Assembly (NCBI RefSeq): GCF_029338395.1
Contig: NZ_CP119810.1
Span: 310,001 to 374,000 of the forward strand
Direction of reading: 5' to 3'
From: Halorussus caseinilyticus
GTDB lineage: Archaea; Halobacteriota; Halobacteria; Halobacteriales; Haladaptataceae
Length of the DNA: 64,000 nt
Both the position numbers and the translations under genes were made by a program. Below are positions 25,624 through 35,048 of the stretch, in pieces. Positions within the stretch are counted from its first letter, which is position 1; the number at the start of each line of letters is the position of its first letter. The notes under the pieces were generated by a model. The model searched no databases. It worked only from the letters and a program-made list of their open reading frames with translations, and was not told the origin of the DNA.

Positions 25624-26846
25624 GCGAGTCGTCGCGCGGGCGCGCAGAACCGTCTGCGGGGAGGCCCGAGAGCGAGCGCGAACGCGCGAGCGACCGCACC
25701 CGCGAACGCGAGTCGGCCAGCGAGTTGCAGGCGTTGCACCTGCCCCACTTCGACTCGAACCCGTATCAGGCGAATCTGGCCGCCGCGCTCGAAGACCGCG
25801 GCGTCTCGGTGACGCTGGCGAGCGGGTACCCCCTCCGGACGGTTCGCACCGTCGCCTCCGAGGGGGTGCCGGACGTGGTTCACCTCCACTGGATTTCGCC
25901 CTACCTCGTCGCCGACGGCCGACTCCGGAGCGTGGCGAAGGCCGCGGTGTTCCTCGTGGGTCTACTCCTCGCGCGACTGGTCGGCACCCGAGTCGTCTGG
26001 ACCGCCCACAATCTGGTCGAACACGAGCGCAGACGCCCCGAATTCGAGCGATTCTGCAAGCGACACCTCGTCAGACGCGTCTTCGACCGGGTGTTCGTCC
26101 ACTGGCCGAGCGCGCGCCGCCGACTCGCCGCGGAGTACGACCTCTCGGGAGACGAACGCGCCGACCTCGTGACGATTCCCCACGGCCACTACGCCGCGGA
26201 CTACGACGACGAAATCGACCGCCGGACCGCCAGAGAACGACTCGGACTCGGCCCCGAGGAGTTCGTCTTCCTCTACTTCGGGCGCATCCGACCCTACAAG
26301 CAGGTACCCGAACTCGTGGAGGCGTTCGGCCGACTCGACGCCGACGCCCGCCTCGTGGTCGCCGGAAACGCGACCGACGACGAGTTGCGCGAGCGAGTCG
26401 CCGACCGCGCGGACGCCGACGACCGAGTGCTGTCGGTCCTCGAATACGTCCCCGACGAGGACGTGCAGACGTACATGAACGCGGCCGACGCCGTTGTCTT
26501 CCCCTTCCGGGACATCTTCACTTCGGGGAGCGTCCTGCTCGCCATGTCGTTCGGCAACGCGGTCGTCGCCCCGGCGTCGGGGTGTCTCCCGGACGTGGTT
26601 GGCGAGGCGGGGGGCGTCCTCTACGACTCCAAAAAATCGGGCGCGTCGAACTCGTCGGAGTCGTCGGACCGGTCCGACGACTCCGACAGACCCGACAACC
26701 TGACGCGGGCCATGCGCGAAATCCTGTCGCAGGACGCGGCCGCGATGGGTCGTCGCAACTACGAGACTGCGGTCGGGTACTCGTGGGACGACGCGGCCGG
26801 ACGAACCGCGGCGGCCTACGCCGACCTGTTGGCCGAGAGTTGGTAG
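25620..26846 (+). CDS. Glycosyltransferase family 4/1 (GT-B)
   Basis: A 408-residue GT-B glycosyltransferase. Its GTG start overlaps the previous stop (GTGA), so the two genes are translationally coupled. A charged 35-residue N-terminal tail precedes the fold. The acceptor domain shows VVHLHWISPYL and VVWTAHNLVEHERRRPEF. The donor domain shows VFLYFGRIRPYKQVPELVEAF, VVAGNATDDEL and FRDIFTSGSVLLAMSFGNAVVAP. A Ser/Asp-rich insertion (about residues 338-362) is unusual. The stop codon is part of a palindrome shared with the convergent gene end. Confidence 0.88.
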   Translation: MSESSRGRAEPSAGRPESERERASDRTRERESASELQALHLPHFDSNPYQANLAAALEDRGVSVTLASGYPLRTVRTVASEGVPDVVHLHWISPYLVADGRLRSVAKAAVFLVGLLLARLVGTRVVWTAHNLVEHERRRPEFERFCKRHLVRRVFDRVFVHWPSARRRLAAEYDLSGDERADLVTIPHGHYAADYDDEIDRRTARERLGLGPEEFVFLYFGRIRPYKQVPELVEAFGRLDADARLVVAGNATDDELRERVADRADADDRVLSVLEYVPDEDVQTYMNAADAVVFPFRDIFTSGSVLLAMSFGNAVVAPASGCLPDVVGEAGGVLYDSKKSGASNSSESSDRSDDSDRPDNLTRAMREILSQDAAAMGRRNYETAVGYSWDDAAGRTAAAYADLLAESW

Positions 26847-26875
26847 CGCCGCCGCGATACTCGCGGCGGCGCTAC
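26843..26875. terminator. Hairpin between convergent genes
   Basis: Arms 26843-26857 and 26861-26875 (15 nt, loop TAC) include the plus-strand stop codon and reach the end of the minus-strand gene. The position suits a shared bidirectional 3' end signal, but no T tract follows. Confidence 0.5.
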
Positions 26876-28626
26876 CCCCCGAAACCGAGGTTCCGGGCCA
26901 ACTGGTCGGCGGTCCGCCGGACGTTGTAGGCGTTCCAGACGAATCGGTGGCCGTCGATGAGCGTCAGGCCGCCGCCCGACGAGATGGTGTGTCGTCCGGC
27001 CGGGAGGGGACCGTCCTCGCTCGGCGCGATTTCGGCGACGGGTTCCTCCCCGAACGTCTCGGGCGTGAGTTCGGTCACGCGGTTGACGACGATTTTCTTC
27101 CCGTACCAGTCGGCGCAGTACTGAGCCGGGCGGTACAGGTCGCCGTCCGACACCCACGGCGTTCCCGCGGGTCTCGCGGACCGAACGTCGGTCTCGACCG
27201 GGTTGTTCTCGTGGGGTCGCCACGGGCCGGTCAGGTCCGGGGCGTGCCAGAGGTGGAGGTTGGTGTTCACCATGTCGTCCTGTTTGGTGAAGAACAACCA
27301 CCACCGCCCGTCGCGGCGGACCGGCGTCGGGTCCACGCCCGCCACGTCGGGAATCAGGGTCTGCTCGCGCACCCACTCGTCGGGCGACTCGACCCGGTAG
27401 AGCGCGATTTCGTTCGCCTCGTGGGTCTCGGGCGTCGCGTAGAGCGTCCCGTCGTGACGGAACAGGTAGGGGTACGAGAGGTGACAGTCCCTGCCGAGGG
27501 CGGTGCCGACGGTCGGATTCGGGCCGTCTACGGTCGCGTAGGCGATGTCGCCGGTCTCGTCCGCGTAGGAGTACCGCTCGTAGAAGACGTACGTTCGGCC
27601 GTCTATCTCCGCCGGGAACGGGTCGGCGACGAACTCGTCGGCGCGCGGCGAGGAGTACCACTGGACCGTCGCCTGCGAGTCGTCGGCGAACCGCTCGATT
27701 GGCGCGTCCGAGACGCCGATGCTCCACTTCTCGTACCCGCGGGTCAGTTCGCGGGCCATCGCCGCGGCGCGCGCGGCGTCGAACCGCAGAATCTGACCGG
27801 GACTCGGCGCGCGGTAGACCGGCGCGTCGGTCTTCGAGGGCGACCGGTCCACGTAGTCGCCGTTGCCGTTCAGGAGGTCGGTGGCGACCTGCGCGGGCCA
27901 CCGGGTGGTTCCGTAGAGGGCTTGGTCCAGATTCGCGGTCCACGAGAACGGAATCGTCGGGAAGTGGCCCCGCCGGAGGACGACGCCGCCGTCGAGTCGC
28001 TCGGTGAGTCGCTGTAACACCGCGCCCGTCACCGGGTCGGCCTCGCGTATCTCCCAGAAGCACGGCGGGACGCCGCGGTACTTCCGTTCGTCGTCGTGGT
28101 GGAACGACCAGATTCCGTACCGGGGCGCGTCGAGTATCTCGCCTTTCACGATGCCGAACGCGAACCGCAGGAGGAAGTCGAGGTCGAACTCCCGAATCCG
28201 GTCCACGTCCGACTCGGCGAAGTACTCGGCGTACCCCTCCTCGCGCACCTCGCAGTGGAGTCGTTCGACGCCCGCCAACTCGTCGGCGAGGTCCACCGGG
28301 GTCCGGGCCTCGCCGTCGTCCGCACGTCGCTTGCGCAAGCGCCACGCGACTTTGTTCACCGTCTCGCTCGCGCCCTCCGACCGGACGAGTTCGGCCAGTG
28401 AACGCGCCTTCCCCGCGACCCGGCCGAGTCGGGATTCGCGGATTCGGTCGTCGGTCTGTCCGCCGGTCTCGTCCCCCACGCCCGCCCGTCGCTCGTCCAC
28501 GACGAGCAGTCTCGGGCGGACGCCCTTCACGTCGAGGAGGTGACGGATACAGTCGGCCTGCCAGTCCTCGAACGTCGTCCCGGTACACATGACGCCGAAG
28601 TCGAGCGTCGAGTCGTCGCCTCTCAT
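26872..28626 (-). CDS. Formyltransferase-like / GINT1-type beta-propeller fusion protein
   Basis: A 584-residue two-domain protein. Residues about 1-250 resemble formyltransferases: a Rossmann-like start, then a catalytic-loop region FHHDDERKYRGVPPCFW (175-191) and TGAVLQRLTERLDGGVV, but with HHDD where the canonical N-x-HP lies. Residues about 300-584 form a five-bladed propeller related to the N-terminal domain of glucosamine inositolphosphorylceramide transferase (GINT1), with repeated YPYLFRHDGTLY and WWLFFTKQDD strands. The combination suggests sugar recognition plus acyl or formyl transfer on a glycan. It is read against the flanking genes from its own promoter (CTATTTG box about 28 nt upstream). 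Confidence 0.75.
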   Translation of the reverse strand: MRGDDSTLDFGVMCTGTTFEDWQADCIRHLLDVKGVRPRLLVVDERRAGVGDETGGQTDDRIRESRLGRVAGKARSLAELVRSEGASETVNKVAWRLRKRRADDGEARTPVDLADELAGVERLHCEVREEGYAEYFAESDVDRIREFDLDFLLRFAFGIVKGEILDAPRYGIWSFHHDDERKYRGVPPCFWEIREADPVTGAVLQRLTERLDGGVVLRRGHFPTIPFSWTANLDQALYGTTRWPAQVATDLLNGNGDYVDRSPSKTDAPVYRAPSPGQILRFDAARAAAMARELTRGYEKWSIGVSDAPIERFADDSQATVQWYSSPRADEFVADPFPAEIDGRTYVFYERYSYADETGDIAYATVDGPNPTVGTALGRDCHLSYPYLFRHDGTLYATPETHEANEIALYRVESPDEWVREQTLIPDVAGVDPTPVRRDGRWWLFFTKQDDMVNTNLHLWHAPDLTGPWRPHENNPVETDVRSARPAGTPWVSDGDLYRPAQYCADWYGKKIVVNRVTELTPETFGEEPVAEIAPSEDGPLPAGRHTISSGGGLTLIDGHRFVWNAYNVRRTADQLARNLGFGG

Positions 28627-28795
28627 GCTCCCCCGACGGTGCGACGACGGGGACGCTCAAATAGCTCTCGGCGGGTTGACAGCGCCGTGAGCGGAAAAGT
28701 CCGGTGGTCGCCGTTACGCTATTGTACGAGACCATAGTCTGGTGTGGCATGCGCTCCACGCGCTCCGTGCGTTCCAGACGCTCCGGCTTCAGGCA

Positions 28796-28823
28796 CGGCC
28801 GCGACGGTGAACCGTCGCGGCCG
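28796..28823. repeat. GC palindrome upstream of the polysialyltransferase-like gene
   Basis: Arms 28796-28808 and 28811-28823 (13 nt) around GA, about 33 nt before ATG 28856. It lies in a divergent promoter region. Confidence 0.75.
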
Positions 28824-28855
28824 ACGCCGCCGACGCGGACGCCGAGGGGGTCCAG

Positions 28856-29932
28856 ATGAAGTCGCTCTACCTCGTCCACACGCCGTACCACGTCGTCCTC
28901 GCCAGCGCGCTCGCGGCCACGGACCGCGAGCGCGACGGGTCGGACCGCGAGCGACACCTGCTGAGCGTCCGCGATTCGGACATGTCGGAGTTACTGCGCT
29001 CGCTCGAAGTCGGCGAGGACGTACCCTTCGACCGGATGGAGTCGCTTCCGGGGACGCTGGACACGACCGGACGGCGCGGCGAGGTCCGAAAGAAGGTAAA
29101 CAGCGTGCGCGTCCGGCGGTACGTGAACCGCGAGCGGCCCGACGAGTTCTACTCGTTCAACGACCACCGCCCGGAGTCCCAAGCCGCCTTCGACGCGCTG
29201 AGCGACGACGTGCGCCGGGTCTACGTCGAGGACGGCACCGCCGCCTACGCCCGGTTCCCTCCGGCGGACGAGTGGACCCGCCTCGGCTATCTCAAGGCCA
29301 AACTCTTCTACGGGCCGTGGCGCAGGAACCCCCGAATCCTCGGCACGACCGACTGGATAGACGAGGTGCGGGCCGTCTTCCCCGACCACCTCTTGGCGGA
29401 GTTGCGCGACCGGCCGGTCTCCCGGATACCCCGCGAGTCGGTGCTGTCGCTCGCGGACGCCGACTGGTTCGGCCGCTACGTCGAACGCAACGACGTTGAC
29501 GACGTTCTCGACAGACTCGACGCGCTGGTGTTCGTGACTCACTCGAACTACGTGAACCGGGTCCCGCGCTACGTCGAGACGCTGGAGACGCTGGTGGACC
29601 GCCTGACCGAACGGGGCTACCGCGTCGGCCTGAAGTACCACCCCCGCGAGAGTCGGAAGGCCTTCGAACTCGACAGGGACGACGTGGAAGTCGTCTCCCG
29701 CGGCGTCTCGGCGGAGGTCCTCTACGTCGCGGACCCGACGCTGGACTTCGTGGTGGGCGGGATGTCCACGGCGCTGTTGACCGCCCGGTGGTTGCTGGAC
29801 GACGCCACCGTCGTCTCGCTGACGGAGGTCCTAGACCAGTCGAACCGCGAACTCCCCGAGGTGTTCGAGCGACTGGGCATCCACGTCCCGGAAAATCGCT
29901 CGGCGGTGGGCCAGATTCCGATTCGCCGGTAG
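28856..29932 (+). CDS. Polysialyltransferase-like (GT52/alpha-2,8-polyST-related) protein
   Basis: A 358-residue GT-B-like protein. The N-terminus MKSLYLVHTPYHVVLASALA closely follows the start of bacterial lipooligosaccharide sialyltransferases and polysialyltransferases. The C-terminal half shows VGLKYHPRES (a conserved His-Pro motif of CMP-sialyl enzymes) and a Ser-rich VVGGMSTALLTARWL loop. A CMP-nonulosonate donor is plausible because a CMP-sugar synthetase and NeuB/NeuC-like genes lie 11-18 kb downstream. Assignment rests on N-terminal pattern and context; it could also be an uncharacterised capsule-type glycosyltransferase. Confidence 0.65.
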   Translation: MKSLYLVHTPYHVVLASALAATDRERDGSDRERHLLSVRDSDMSELLRSLEVGEDVPFDRMESLPGTLDTTGRRGEVRKKVNSVRVRRYVNRERPDEFYSFNDHRPESQAAFDALSDDVRRVYVEDGTAAYARFPPADEWTRLGYLKAKLFYGPWRRNPRILGTTDWIDEVRAVFPDHLLAELRDRPVSRIPRESVLSLADADWFGRYVERNDVDDVLDRLDALVFVTHSNYVNRVPRYVETLETLVDRLTERGYRVGLKYHPRESRKAFELDRDDVEVVSRGVSAEVLYVADPTLDFVVGGMSTALLTARWLLDDATVVSLTEVLDQSNRELPEVFERLGIHVPENRSAVGQIPIRR

Positions 29933-30301
29933 ACATCTTTCCCTGTCTTTAGACAATATTTAGATTGCTTAGAAAGACATTCTCAATTTATTAGAGGGGA
30001 TATAGATTTCCTTTGCGCGTCGGAGGTGCCGACGACCGGTCGCGCGACGGCCGACCGAACCACCGCGAACGCTCGGGGGACCAACCGGCGGGGTGGGACC
30101 GCCCGCTCGCGGTCACGCGAGCGTGCGGGTGCGACGCGCTCCGCGGTCGCACCCGCACGCGCCGCACGAACCCCGAAACGGACGGGCCGGAACACGGACC
30201 CTCAGACCCGAGAACCCGACGACGGACAGTATACTTATCCCGGTCGTCGTCGAACGGCCTACAACGCTCCAGCCGACGCGAGCGGCGAGAATCGACGCGA
30301 G
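29933..30301. other. Gap with AT-rich island, family core and palindrome
   Basis: AT-rich at about 29936-30015 (TCTTTAGACAATATTTAGATT type sequence), then GCGAACGCTCGG at about 30065, the core CGCCCGCTCGCGG near 30100-30112, and a hairpin with arms 30121-30135 and 30146-30160. A TATA-like AGTATACTTATCC near 30229-30240 is the promoter of the next gene. Confidence 0.7.
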
Positions 30302-32233
30302 ATGCGAAACCGCCGCGGGACGGCAGTCGAACGGGGAACTCGGGGGACGAGCGTGGGGGAGAAAGTACTCAAGACACTCGGCACGGTCGCGTTCGCGCTA
30401 CTCGCAGTCTTAGGCGCGACTGCGGCCTCTTCGAGCGCCACCGGCTACGAAGTCTCCATCTACGCCGCGTACCCGTGGTGGTTCTGGTGGGGTCTCGTCG
30501 CCACCTTCGTCCTCGGGGCCGTCGTCGCCCTCCGGTCGAAAGACGTGGCCCACCGGAAGCGGTATCTCGCGCTCGGCGTCGGAGTCATGCTGTTTTCCAA
30601 CGTCTTCCTGCTGTTGATGCCCGTCGTTCGGGGCTACGCGGCCTACGGCGGCGGCGACATGTTCACCCACCTCGGTCGGGTCCTCGAAATCCTCGAAAAC
30701 GGCCACGTCAACGAGGGCAACTACTACCCCGGCATCCACGTCCACGCGGTGATGGTGATGGAGGTGACGGGACTGGACTACTACGCGGTCAAGAACGTCG
30801 TCGCGCCCGTCTTCTCGGTGGCCTACTGGCTCGGCATCTTGGCGCTCGGCGTTCGCGTGACCGACGAACCCGCCGCGTTCCACTATCTCGTTCCGTTCGC
30901 GCTCCTGCCCGTTTTCAAGCGCTCGGAGGTGTACTTCGGCCCGAACATGCTGAGTTTCAGCCTCTATCCGCTTTTGCTCTACGCGCTATTCAGCGTCCGC
31001 CGGTCGCGCAACCGGTTCGCGGCGCTGGTCGCGCTGGTCTTCTGTTACTTCGTCTTCACTCACCCCGTCACGACTCTGCTCGGCCTGTTCACCGTCGCGC
31101 TCGTGGCGGCGTCGAAACTCGCCGCCGCGCGGTGGCACGGCGAGCGACTCCCGGTCAAGCAGTCGCTGTCGGTGGTCACGATACCCGTCGCCGTCGGCGT
31201 GGTGTTCGTCTCGTGGTACTACTCGTTCCTGAAGATTCTGACCATGACCCTGAGCATGCTCGGGTCGTTGCTCTTGGGCATCGGCACGTCGCAACTCGGC
31301 GAGTACTCGAACGCGCTCCGGAACGTACCGCTAGACCCCGTGGACCTGCTGGCGGTCGTCGTCTTCCGGAAGGGGTCCGAAATCGTCCTCATGGTCGGCA
31401 CCGTGGTCGTCGTCCTCTATCTCGCCTACCACGTCCGGTACGGCGAGCGGGAACTCCGCTGGCAGGACCTCTTCTGGGTCGCCGGATTCGCGCTCTTCTC
31501 CGCGCTGGCGGCGGCGTTCCTCGTCAAGCCAATCATGCTGACGTGGACGCGACTGCTCAAGTTCGCCGAGTTCTTCGCCGTCTTGCTCGCGGCGACGGCG
31601 GCGTACGTCTACGCCGCCGGGTCCGGCCGGTCGTTCGGCAGGCGGGACGCCGTGGTCGTGACTCTCGTCGTCGTCCTGTTCAGTCTGGTCGCGTTCGGCG
31701 TCTACAACTCGCCTCTCCAGCGCGAGACGACGACGCACGTCCCCGAGACCCGACTCGACGGGATGGAGTGGTTCGTGGACCACCGGGACGAAAACCGGTT
31801 GGCCTACGGGTTTAGCCGTCGCTGGGAACACGCTTTCCTCGGCGTCTCCCCTAATCCGAGGGCGTACACGGAGCGACCGATACCACGGCACTTCGGCTAC
31901 CACAACGCTTCGACGTTCGCCACGCCGAACCGAACCGGAAGCTACCTCCTCGTGACTCGGCGTCTCGAAACGTACTACCCGTCGCTCCACCCCGACTACC
32001 CCGAGTATTGGCGGTACACCCCACAGGACTTCCGGCGACTCGACCGCGACGAGGGTCTGTCGAAGGTGTACGCCAACGGCGGGCTTCGAATCTACCGGTC
32101 GAGTTCCGAACCGGAGGGGACGCCGCGTCCGACCAGAAGGAGCGAGAACGCGACGGCGACCACCACCAACACCGACGCGACGAACGCGACTCCGGCGCTC
32201 ACCCGAGGTGGACCTCGATGGAGTGGAGGATGA
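30302..32233 (+). CDS. Large polytopic membrane protein of the glycan locus (GT-C-like)
   Basis: A 643-residue protein with about 11-13 membrane helices between residues 25 and 500 and a soluble C-terminal region of about 150 residues. Polar motifs in early loops (GGGDMFTHLGRVLEILENGHV, NYYPGIHVHAVMV) recall GT-C enzymes, where an Asp in the first outer loop is catalytic. The C-terminal part (EWFVDHRDENRLAYGFSRRWEHAF) is probably extracytoplasmic. I infer a glycosyltransferase or oligosaccharide-handling role from topology and context; polymerase and flippase are alternatives. The last 35 nt overlap the convergent gene. ATG 30302 follows a promoter-like box by about 65 nt; upstream codons are palindromic spacer. 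Confidence 0.7.
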   Translation: MRNRRGTAVERGTRGTSVGEKVLKTLGTVAFALLAVLGATAASSSATGYEVSIYAAYPWWFWWGLVATFVLGAVVALRSKDVAHRKRYLALGVGVMLFSNVFLLLMPVVRGYAAYGGGDMFTHLGRVLEILENGHVNEGNYYPGIHVHAVMVMEVTGLDYYAVKNVVAPVFSVAYWLGILALGVRVTDEPAAFHYLVPFALLPVFKRSEVYFGPNMLSFSLYPLLLYALFSVRRSRNRFAALVALVFCYFVFTHPVTTLLGLFTVALVAASKLAAARWHGERLPVKQSLSVVTIPVAVGVVFVSWYYSFLKILTMTLSMLGSLLLGIGTSQLGEYSNALRNVPLDPVDLLAVVVFRKGSEIVLMVGTVVVVLYLAYHVRYGERELRWQDLFWVAGFALFSALAAAFLVKPIMLTWTRLLKFAEFFAVLLAATAAYVYAAGSGRSFGRRDAVVVTLVVVLFSLVAFGVYNSPLQRETTTHVPETRLDGMEWFVDHRDENRLAYGFSRRWEHAFLGVSPNPRAYTERPIPRHFGYHNASTFATPNRTGSYLLVTRRLETYYPSLHPDYPEYWRYTPQDFRRLDRDEGLSKVYANGGLRIYRSSSEPEGTPRPTRRSENATATTTNTDATNATPALTRGGPRWSGG

Positions 32234-33500
32234 CCGCCGAGAAGCAGGCCAGTCCCCCCGCGAGGACGAAAAACACCGACGCGATGGCGAGTCCGACCGG
32301 GAAGTCACCCGACCGAAACAGGTTGGTGAGCGCCCAGTAGCCGAGTCCGAACCCGACGAACGTCGCCACGAACCCCGGCACCCCGATGAGCATGATGGGT
32401 CGCTCCTGTTCGATGAGCGTGAGGATGTTCCGAATCAAGACCACGCCGTGGGAGAGCGGATGCTGACTGTTCGCGTTCTCGCCGTCGTAGGTGATTCGGG
32501 TGCCGACCTCCTCGACGGAGTAGTTCCGGTTGAACGCGTGGTGGATGATGTCCGTGCTGGCGCTCATCTGGGTCCCGATGGAGTCGTCCTCGGCAATCGA
32601 CCGAATCGCGTCGGCGTCGTAGGCCCGAAAGCCGCTCTGGGTGTCGCGTATCCACGACTCGGGCCGGAACGCGCCGAGTCCGACGTTGGTCAGCGTGTTA
32701 ACCACGAACAGACCGAACCGCCGGTAGAGCGGCACGTCGCTGTCACCGAGGAACCGACTCCCGACGACGATTTCCGCGCCGGTCTCGCGCTGAGTCTCGA
32801 CCAACTTCGGAACGTCCGCCGGGTCGTGTTGGCCGTCGCCGTCGAGTATCACCAGATGCTCGACACCGAGGCGGTCGGCCTCCTCGAAGGCGGTCTGGAG
32901 CGCCCCGCCGTAGCCCTGATTCCGTCGGTGGACGACGACCCTCGCGCCCGCTTGTTCGGCGCGTTCGGCGGTGTCGTCGCCGCTCCCGTCGTCCACGACG
33001 ACCACCCGGTCGGCGAACTGCCGGACTTCCGTGACGACTTCGCCGATGGTCTCGGCCTCGTTGTAGGCCGGGATAGCGACCAACACCTCGGTTCGGGACC
33101 CCGTTCCTTCGGTCGCCGCCGACCCGATAGCCGCCGACACGACGTACTCCTCGGAGTTCTCGAAGTCGTGGATACTCCGGTCGTAGTCTATCGGTTCGGA
33201 CGGCACGCCGTGCCAAATCAGCCCGCAGAAGCCGTACGTTTTGGCGACTTTCACGAGCGTCGATTGAGTCCCCTCGGTCGAGTCCGACGTGTCGAGGACG
33301 AGCGCACCCGCTCGGTCGGCGATTCGAATCGACTCCGGAGTCGCGTTCCCGTCGTGACTGACGAGGACGGGATGGTCCCGTATCTTCGCGCGGAGACTCG
33401 TCCGGGCGACTTCGGCCGGAGTCGCGTTCGTCGCGTCGATGGCGACTGTCGGTTTTTGGGTCTCCTCGGCGGAGACTGGTTGCTCCTCTACGTTCTTCAT
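32199..33500 (-). CDS. Family 2 glycosyltransferase, dolichol-phosphate-sugar synthase-like
   Basis: A 433-residue protein. A unique N-terminal region of about 135 residues (possibly an alpha/beta regulatory domain) precedes a GT-A domain: VLVAIPAYNEAETIGEVV, VVVVDDGSGDDTAE, LVILDGDGQHDPADV (DxD) and GSRFLGDSDVPLYRR. Two C-terminal helices (about 370-395 and 402-425) anchor it in the membrane. Close relatives transfer glucose or mannose from a nucleotide donor to dolichol phosphate or act in N-glycosylation (AglD/AglJ type). It is transcribed opposite to its neighbours, with a few bases overlapping the polytopic membrane gene. Confidence 0.87.
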   Translation of the reverse strand: MKNVEEQPVSAEETQKPTVAIDATNATPAEVARTSLRAKIRDHPVLVSHDGNATPESIRIADRAGALVLDTSDSTEGTQSTLVKVAKTYGFCGLIWHGVPSEPIDYDRSIHDFENSEEYVVSAAIGSAATEGTGSRTEVLVAIPAYNEAETIGEVVTEVRQFADRVVVVDDGSGDDTAERAEQAGARVVVHRRNQGYGGALQTAFEEADRLGVEHLVILDGDGQHDPADVPKLVETQRETGAEIVVGSRFLGDSDVPLYRRFGLFVVNTLTNVGLGAFRPESWIRDTQSGFRAYDADAIRSIAEDDSIGTQMSASTDIIHHAFNRNYSVEEVGTRITYDGENANSQHPLSHGVVLIRNILTLIEQERPIMLIGVPGFVATFVGFGLGYWALTNLFRSGDFPVGLAIASVFFVLAGGLACFSAVILHSIEVHLG

Positions 33501-33829
33501 GCGTGTCGTTTCCCCCCGCTCGACTCCTGCACGAGTTACATCATGAGATACTTAGTTACGTGTTCCGTAGAACTACGGCTACAGGCGTTATCGTGCCTAT
33601 TTAGCCCGAATATCGCGGTAACGCCGATTATCGACGCGCGAAGTTCCGGTATTCGTCCGTTGAACTCCGTCCGAGAGCGCGACCGAAACGACCGAAACCG
33701 TCGGAGGAAAGCGCGCGGTTCCGGTAACGACTCGTTTTGTGGCTCCGAAATCGCCGCCGACCGCGAGCGCGGACTGATTCCGGCCGCAAGCGAACCGGCC
33801 GCGACAAAGCCTAAACCCCCGGTCGTTGA
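33501..33829. other. Divergent promoter gap, no gene seen
   Basis: Between the minus-strand GT2 and the plus-strand aminotransferase. Bases 33535-33640 are less GC-rich and probably hold the minus-strand promoter. A CCTAAACC box near 33810 lies about 20-25 nt before ATG 33830. Confidence 0.55.
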
Positions 33830-34975
33830 ATGGCGTCCGAAGCGATGCCAGACGAAATACCGCTGTTCGAGATTTCGTGGGACGGCGGCGAGGTCCGCAA
33901 CGCCGTCGAATCTATCTGTCGCGGGGGGTACTGGGCGAAGGGACCGTACGTGTCGGAGTTCGAGGACCGACTGGAGGAGTATCTCGGGGTCGAACACGCG
34001 ATAACCGTCAACTCCGGCACGACGGCCCTCGAAAGCGCGCTGGTCGCTCACGGCGTCGGACCGGGCGACGAGGTAATCGTCCCCTCGTTCACGTTCGTCG
34101 CCACGGCCAACGTCGTGGAGTTGGTGGGTGCGACACCCGTGTTCGCCGACATCGAGCGCGACACCTACGGACTCGACCCGGAAGCCGTCCGGGACGCAAT
34201 CTCGCCCTCGACGGCCGCCGTCCTGCCGGTCCACCCCTACGGGGCCGCCTGCAAAATCGACCGAATCGTGGAGGTCGCTCGGGAACGCGACGTGACCGTC
34301 GTCGAGGACGCCGCCGAAGCGCTCGGTGCCGACGCCGACGGCCGGATGGTCGGGACGTTCGGCGACAGCGCCGCGCTGAGTTTCTGTCAGAACAAGGTCG
34401 TCGCCACCGGCGAGGGCGGTGCCGTCGTGACCGACGACGACGACGTGGCCGAGCGACTCAGACTGTATCGCTCGCACGGCCGGGTGTCGGGCGACTACTT
34501 CGGGTCGGCCGACAGCGGTCGGTACGTCTCGGCCGGGACGAACTACCGAATGGCGGACGTGGTTGCGGCCATCGGGTGCGCGCAACTCGACAAAATCGAG
34601 CGTCTCGTCGGCGGTCGGCGGCGCGCCGCCGACCGCCTGACCGACGAAATCGGCCGAATCGACGGCATCGAACCCCACACCGGCGACGGGTCCGGTCGGC
34701 ACGTCAACCAACTCTACACCGTGACGCTCGACGATTCCCTCGACAGGGACGCGATTATCGAGACGTTAGCGTCGAAAAACGTCGCCTCGAAGGTGTACTG
34801 GGACCCGCCGGTTCACCGAACCGGCCACTACCGGGAGCGCCACGGGTCGGCGGCCCTGCCCGTCACCGACGACATCTCATCGCGGGTCCTCTCGTTGCCG
34901 ATGTACCCCGAACTGTCGCAGTCGGGGACCGACCACATCGCCGAAGCGGTTCGAGCGGCGGTCGGCAGAGCGTAA
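33830..34975 (+). CDS. PLP-dependent sugar aminotransferase (DegT/DnrJ/EryC1; LegC/PseC-like)
   Basis: A 381-residue type I-fold aminotransferase acting on a 4-keto NDP-sugar with glutamate as amino donor. The Schiff-base Lys189 lies in SFCQNKVVATGEGG, the PLP-ring Asp160 in VVEDAAEALGA, and the phosphate-binding NSGTTALESAL at 61-71. With the dehydratase directly downstream it would make a UDP-4-amino-4,6-dideoxy-N-acetylhexosamine, the first dedicated intermediate of legionaminic- or pseudaminic-type sugars or bacillosamine. The ATG at 33830 is preferred (leaderless); a second ATG 15 nt further is possible. Confidence 0.88.
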   Translation: MASEAMPDEIPLFEISWDGGEVRNAVESICRGGYWAKGPYVSEFEDRLEEYLGVEHAITVNSGTTALESALVAHGVGPGDEVIVPSFTFVATANVVELVGATPVFADIERDTYGLDPEAVRDAISPSTAAVLPVHPYGAACKIDRIVEVARERDVTVVEDAAEALGADADGRMVGTFGDSAALSFCQNKVVATGEGGAVVTDDDDVAERLRLYRSHGRVSGDYFGSADSGRYVSAGTNYRMADVVAAIGCAQLDKIERLVGGRRRAADRLTDEIGRIDGIEPHTGDGSGRHVNQLYTVTLDDSLDRDAIIETLASKNVASKVYWDPPVHRTGHYRERHGSAALPVTDDISSRVLSLPMYPELSQSGTDHIAEAVRAAVGRA

Positions 34976-35048
34976 ACGCGCGAATCGCTCACGACTATCT
35001 CAAACCTTCCCGGAAATTTATTAGCTGTTCTGTGGTACTGCGGTCGGG

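Noticed and set aside
32208-34004. 598-codon plus-strand frame across the GT2 gene and aminotransferase start
   Set aside because: Spans an obvious promoter gap and two real genes; low-complexity product.
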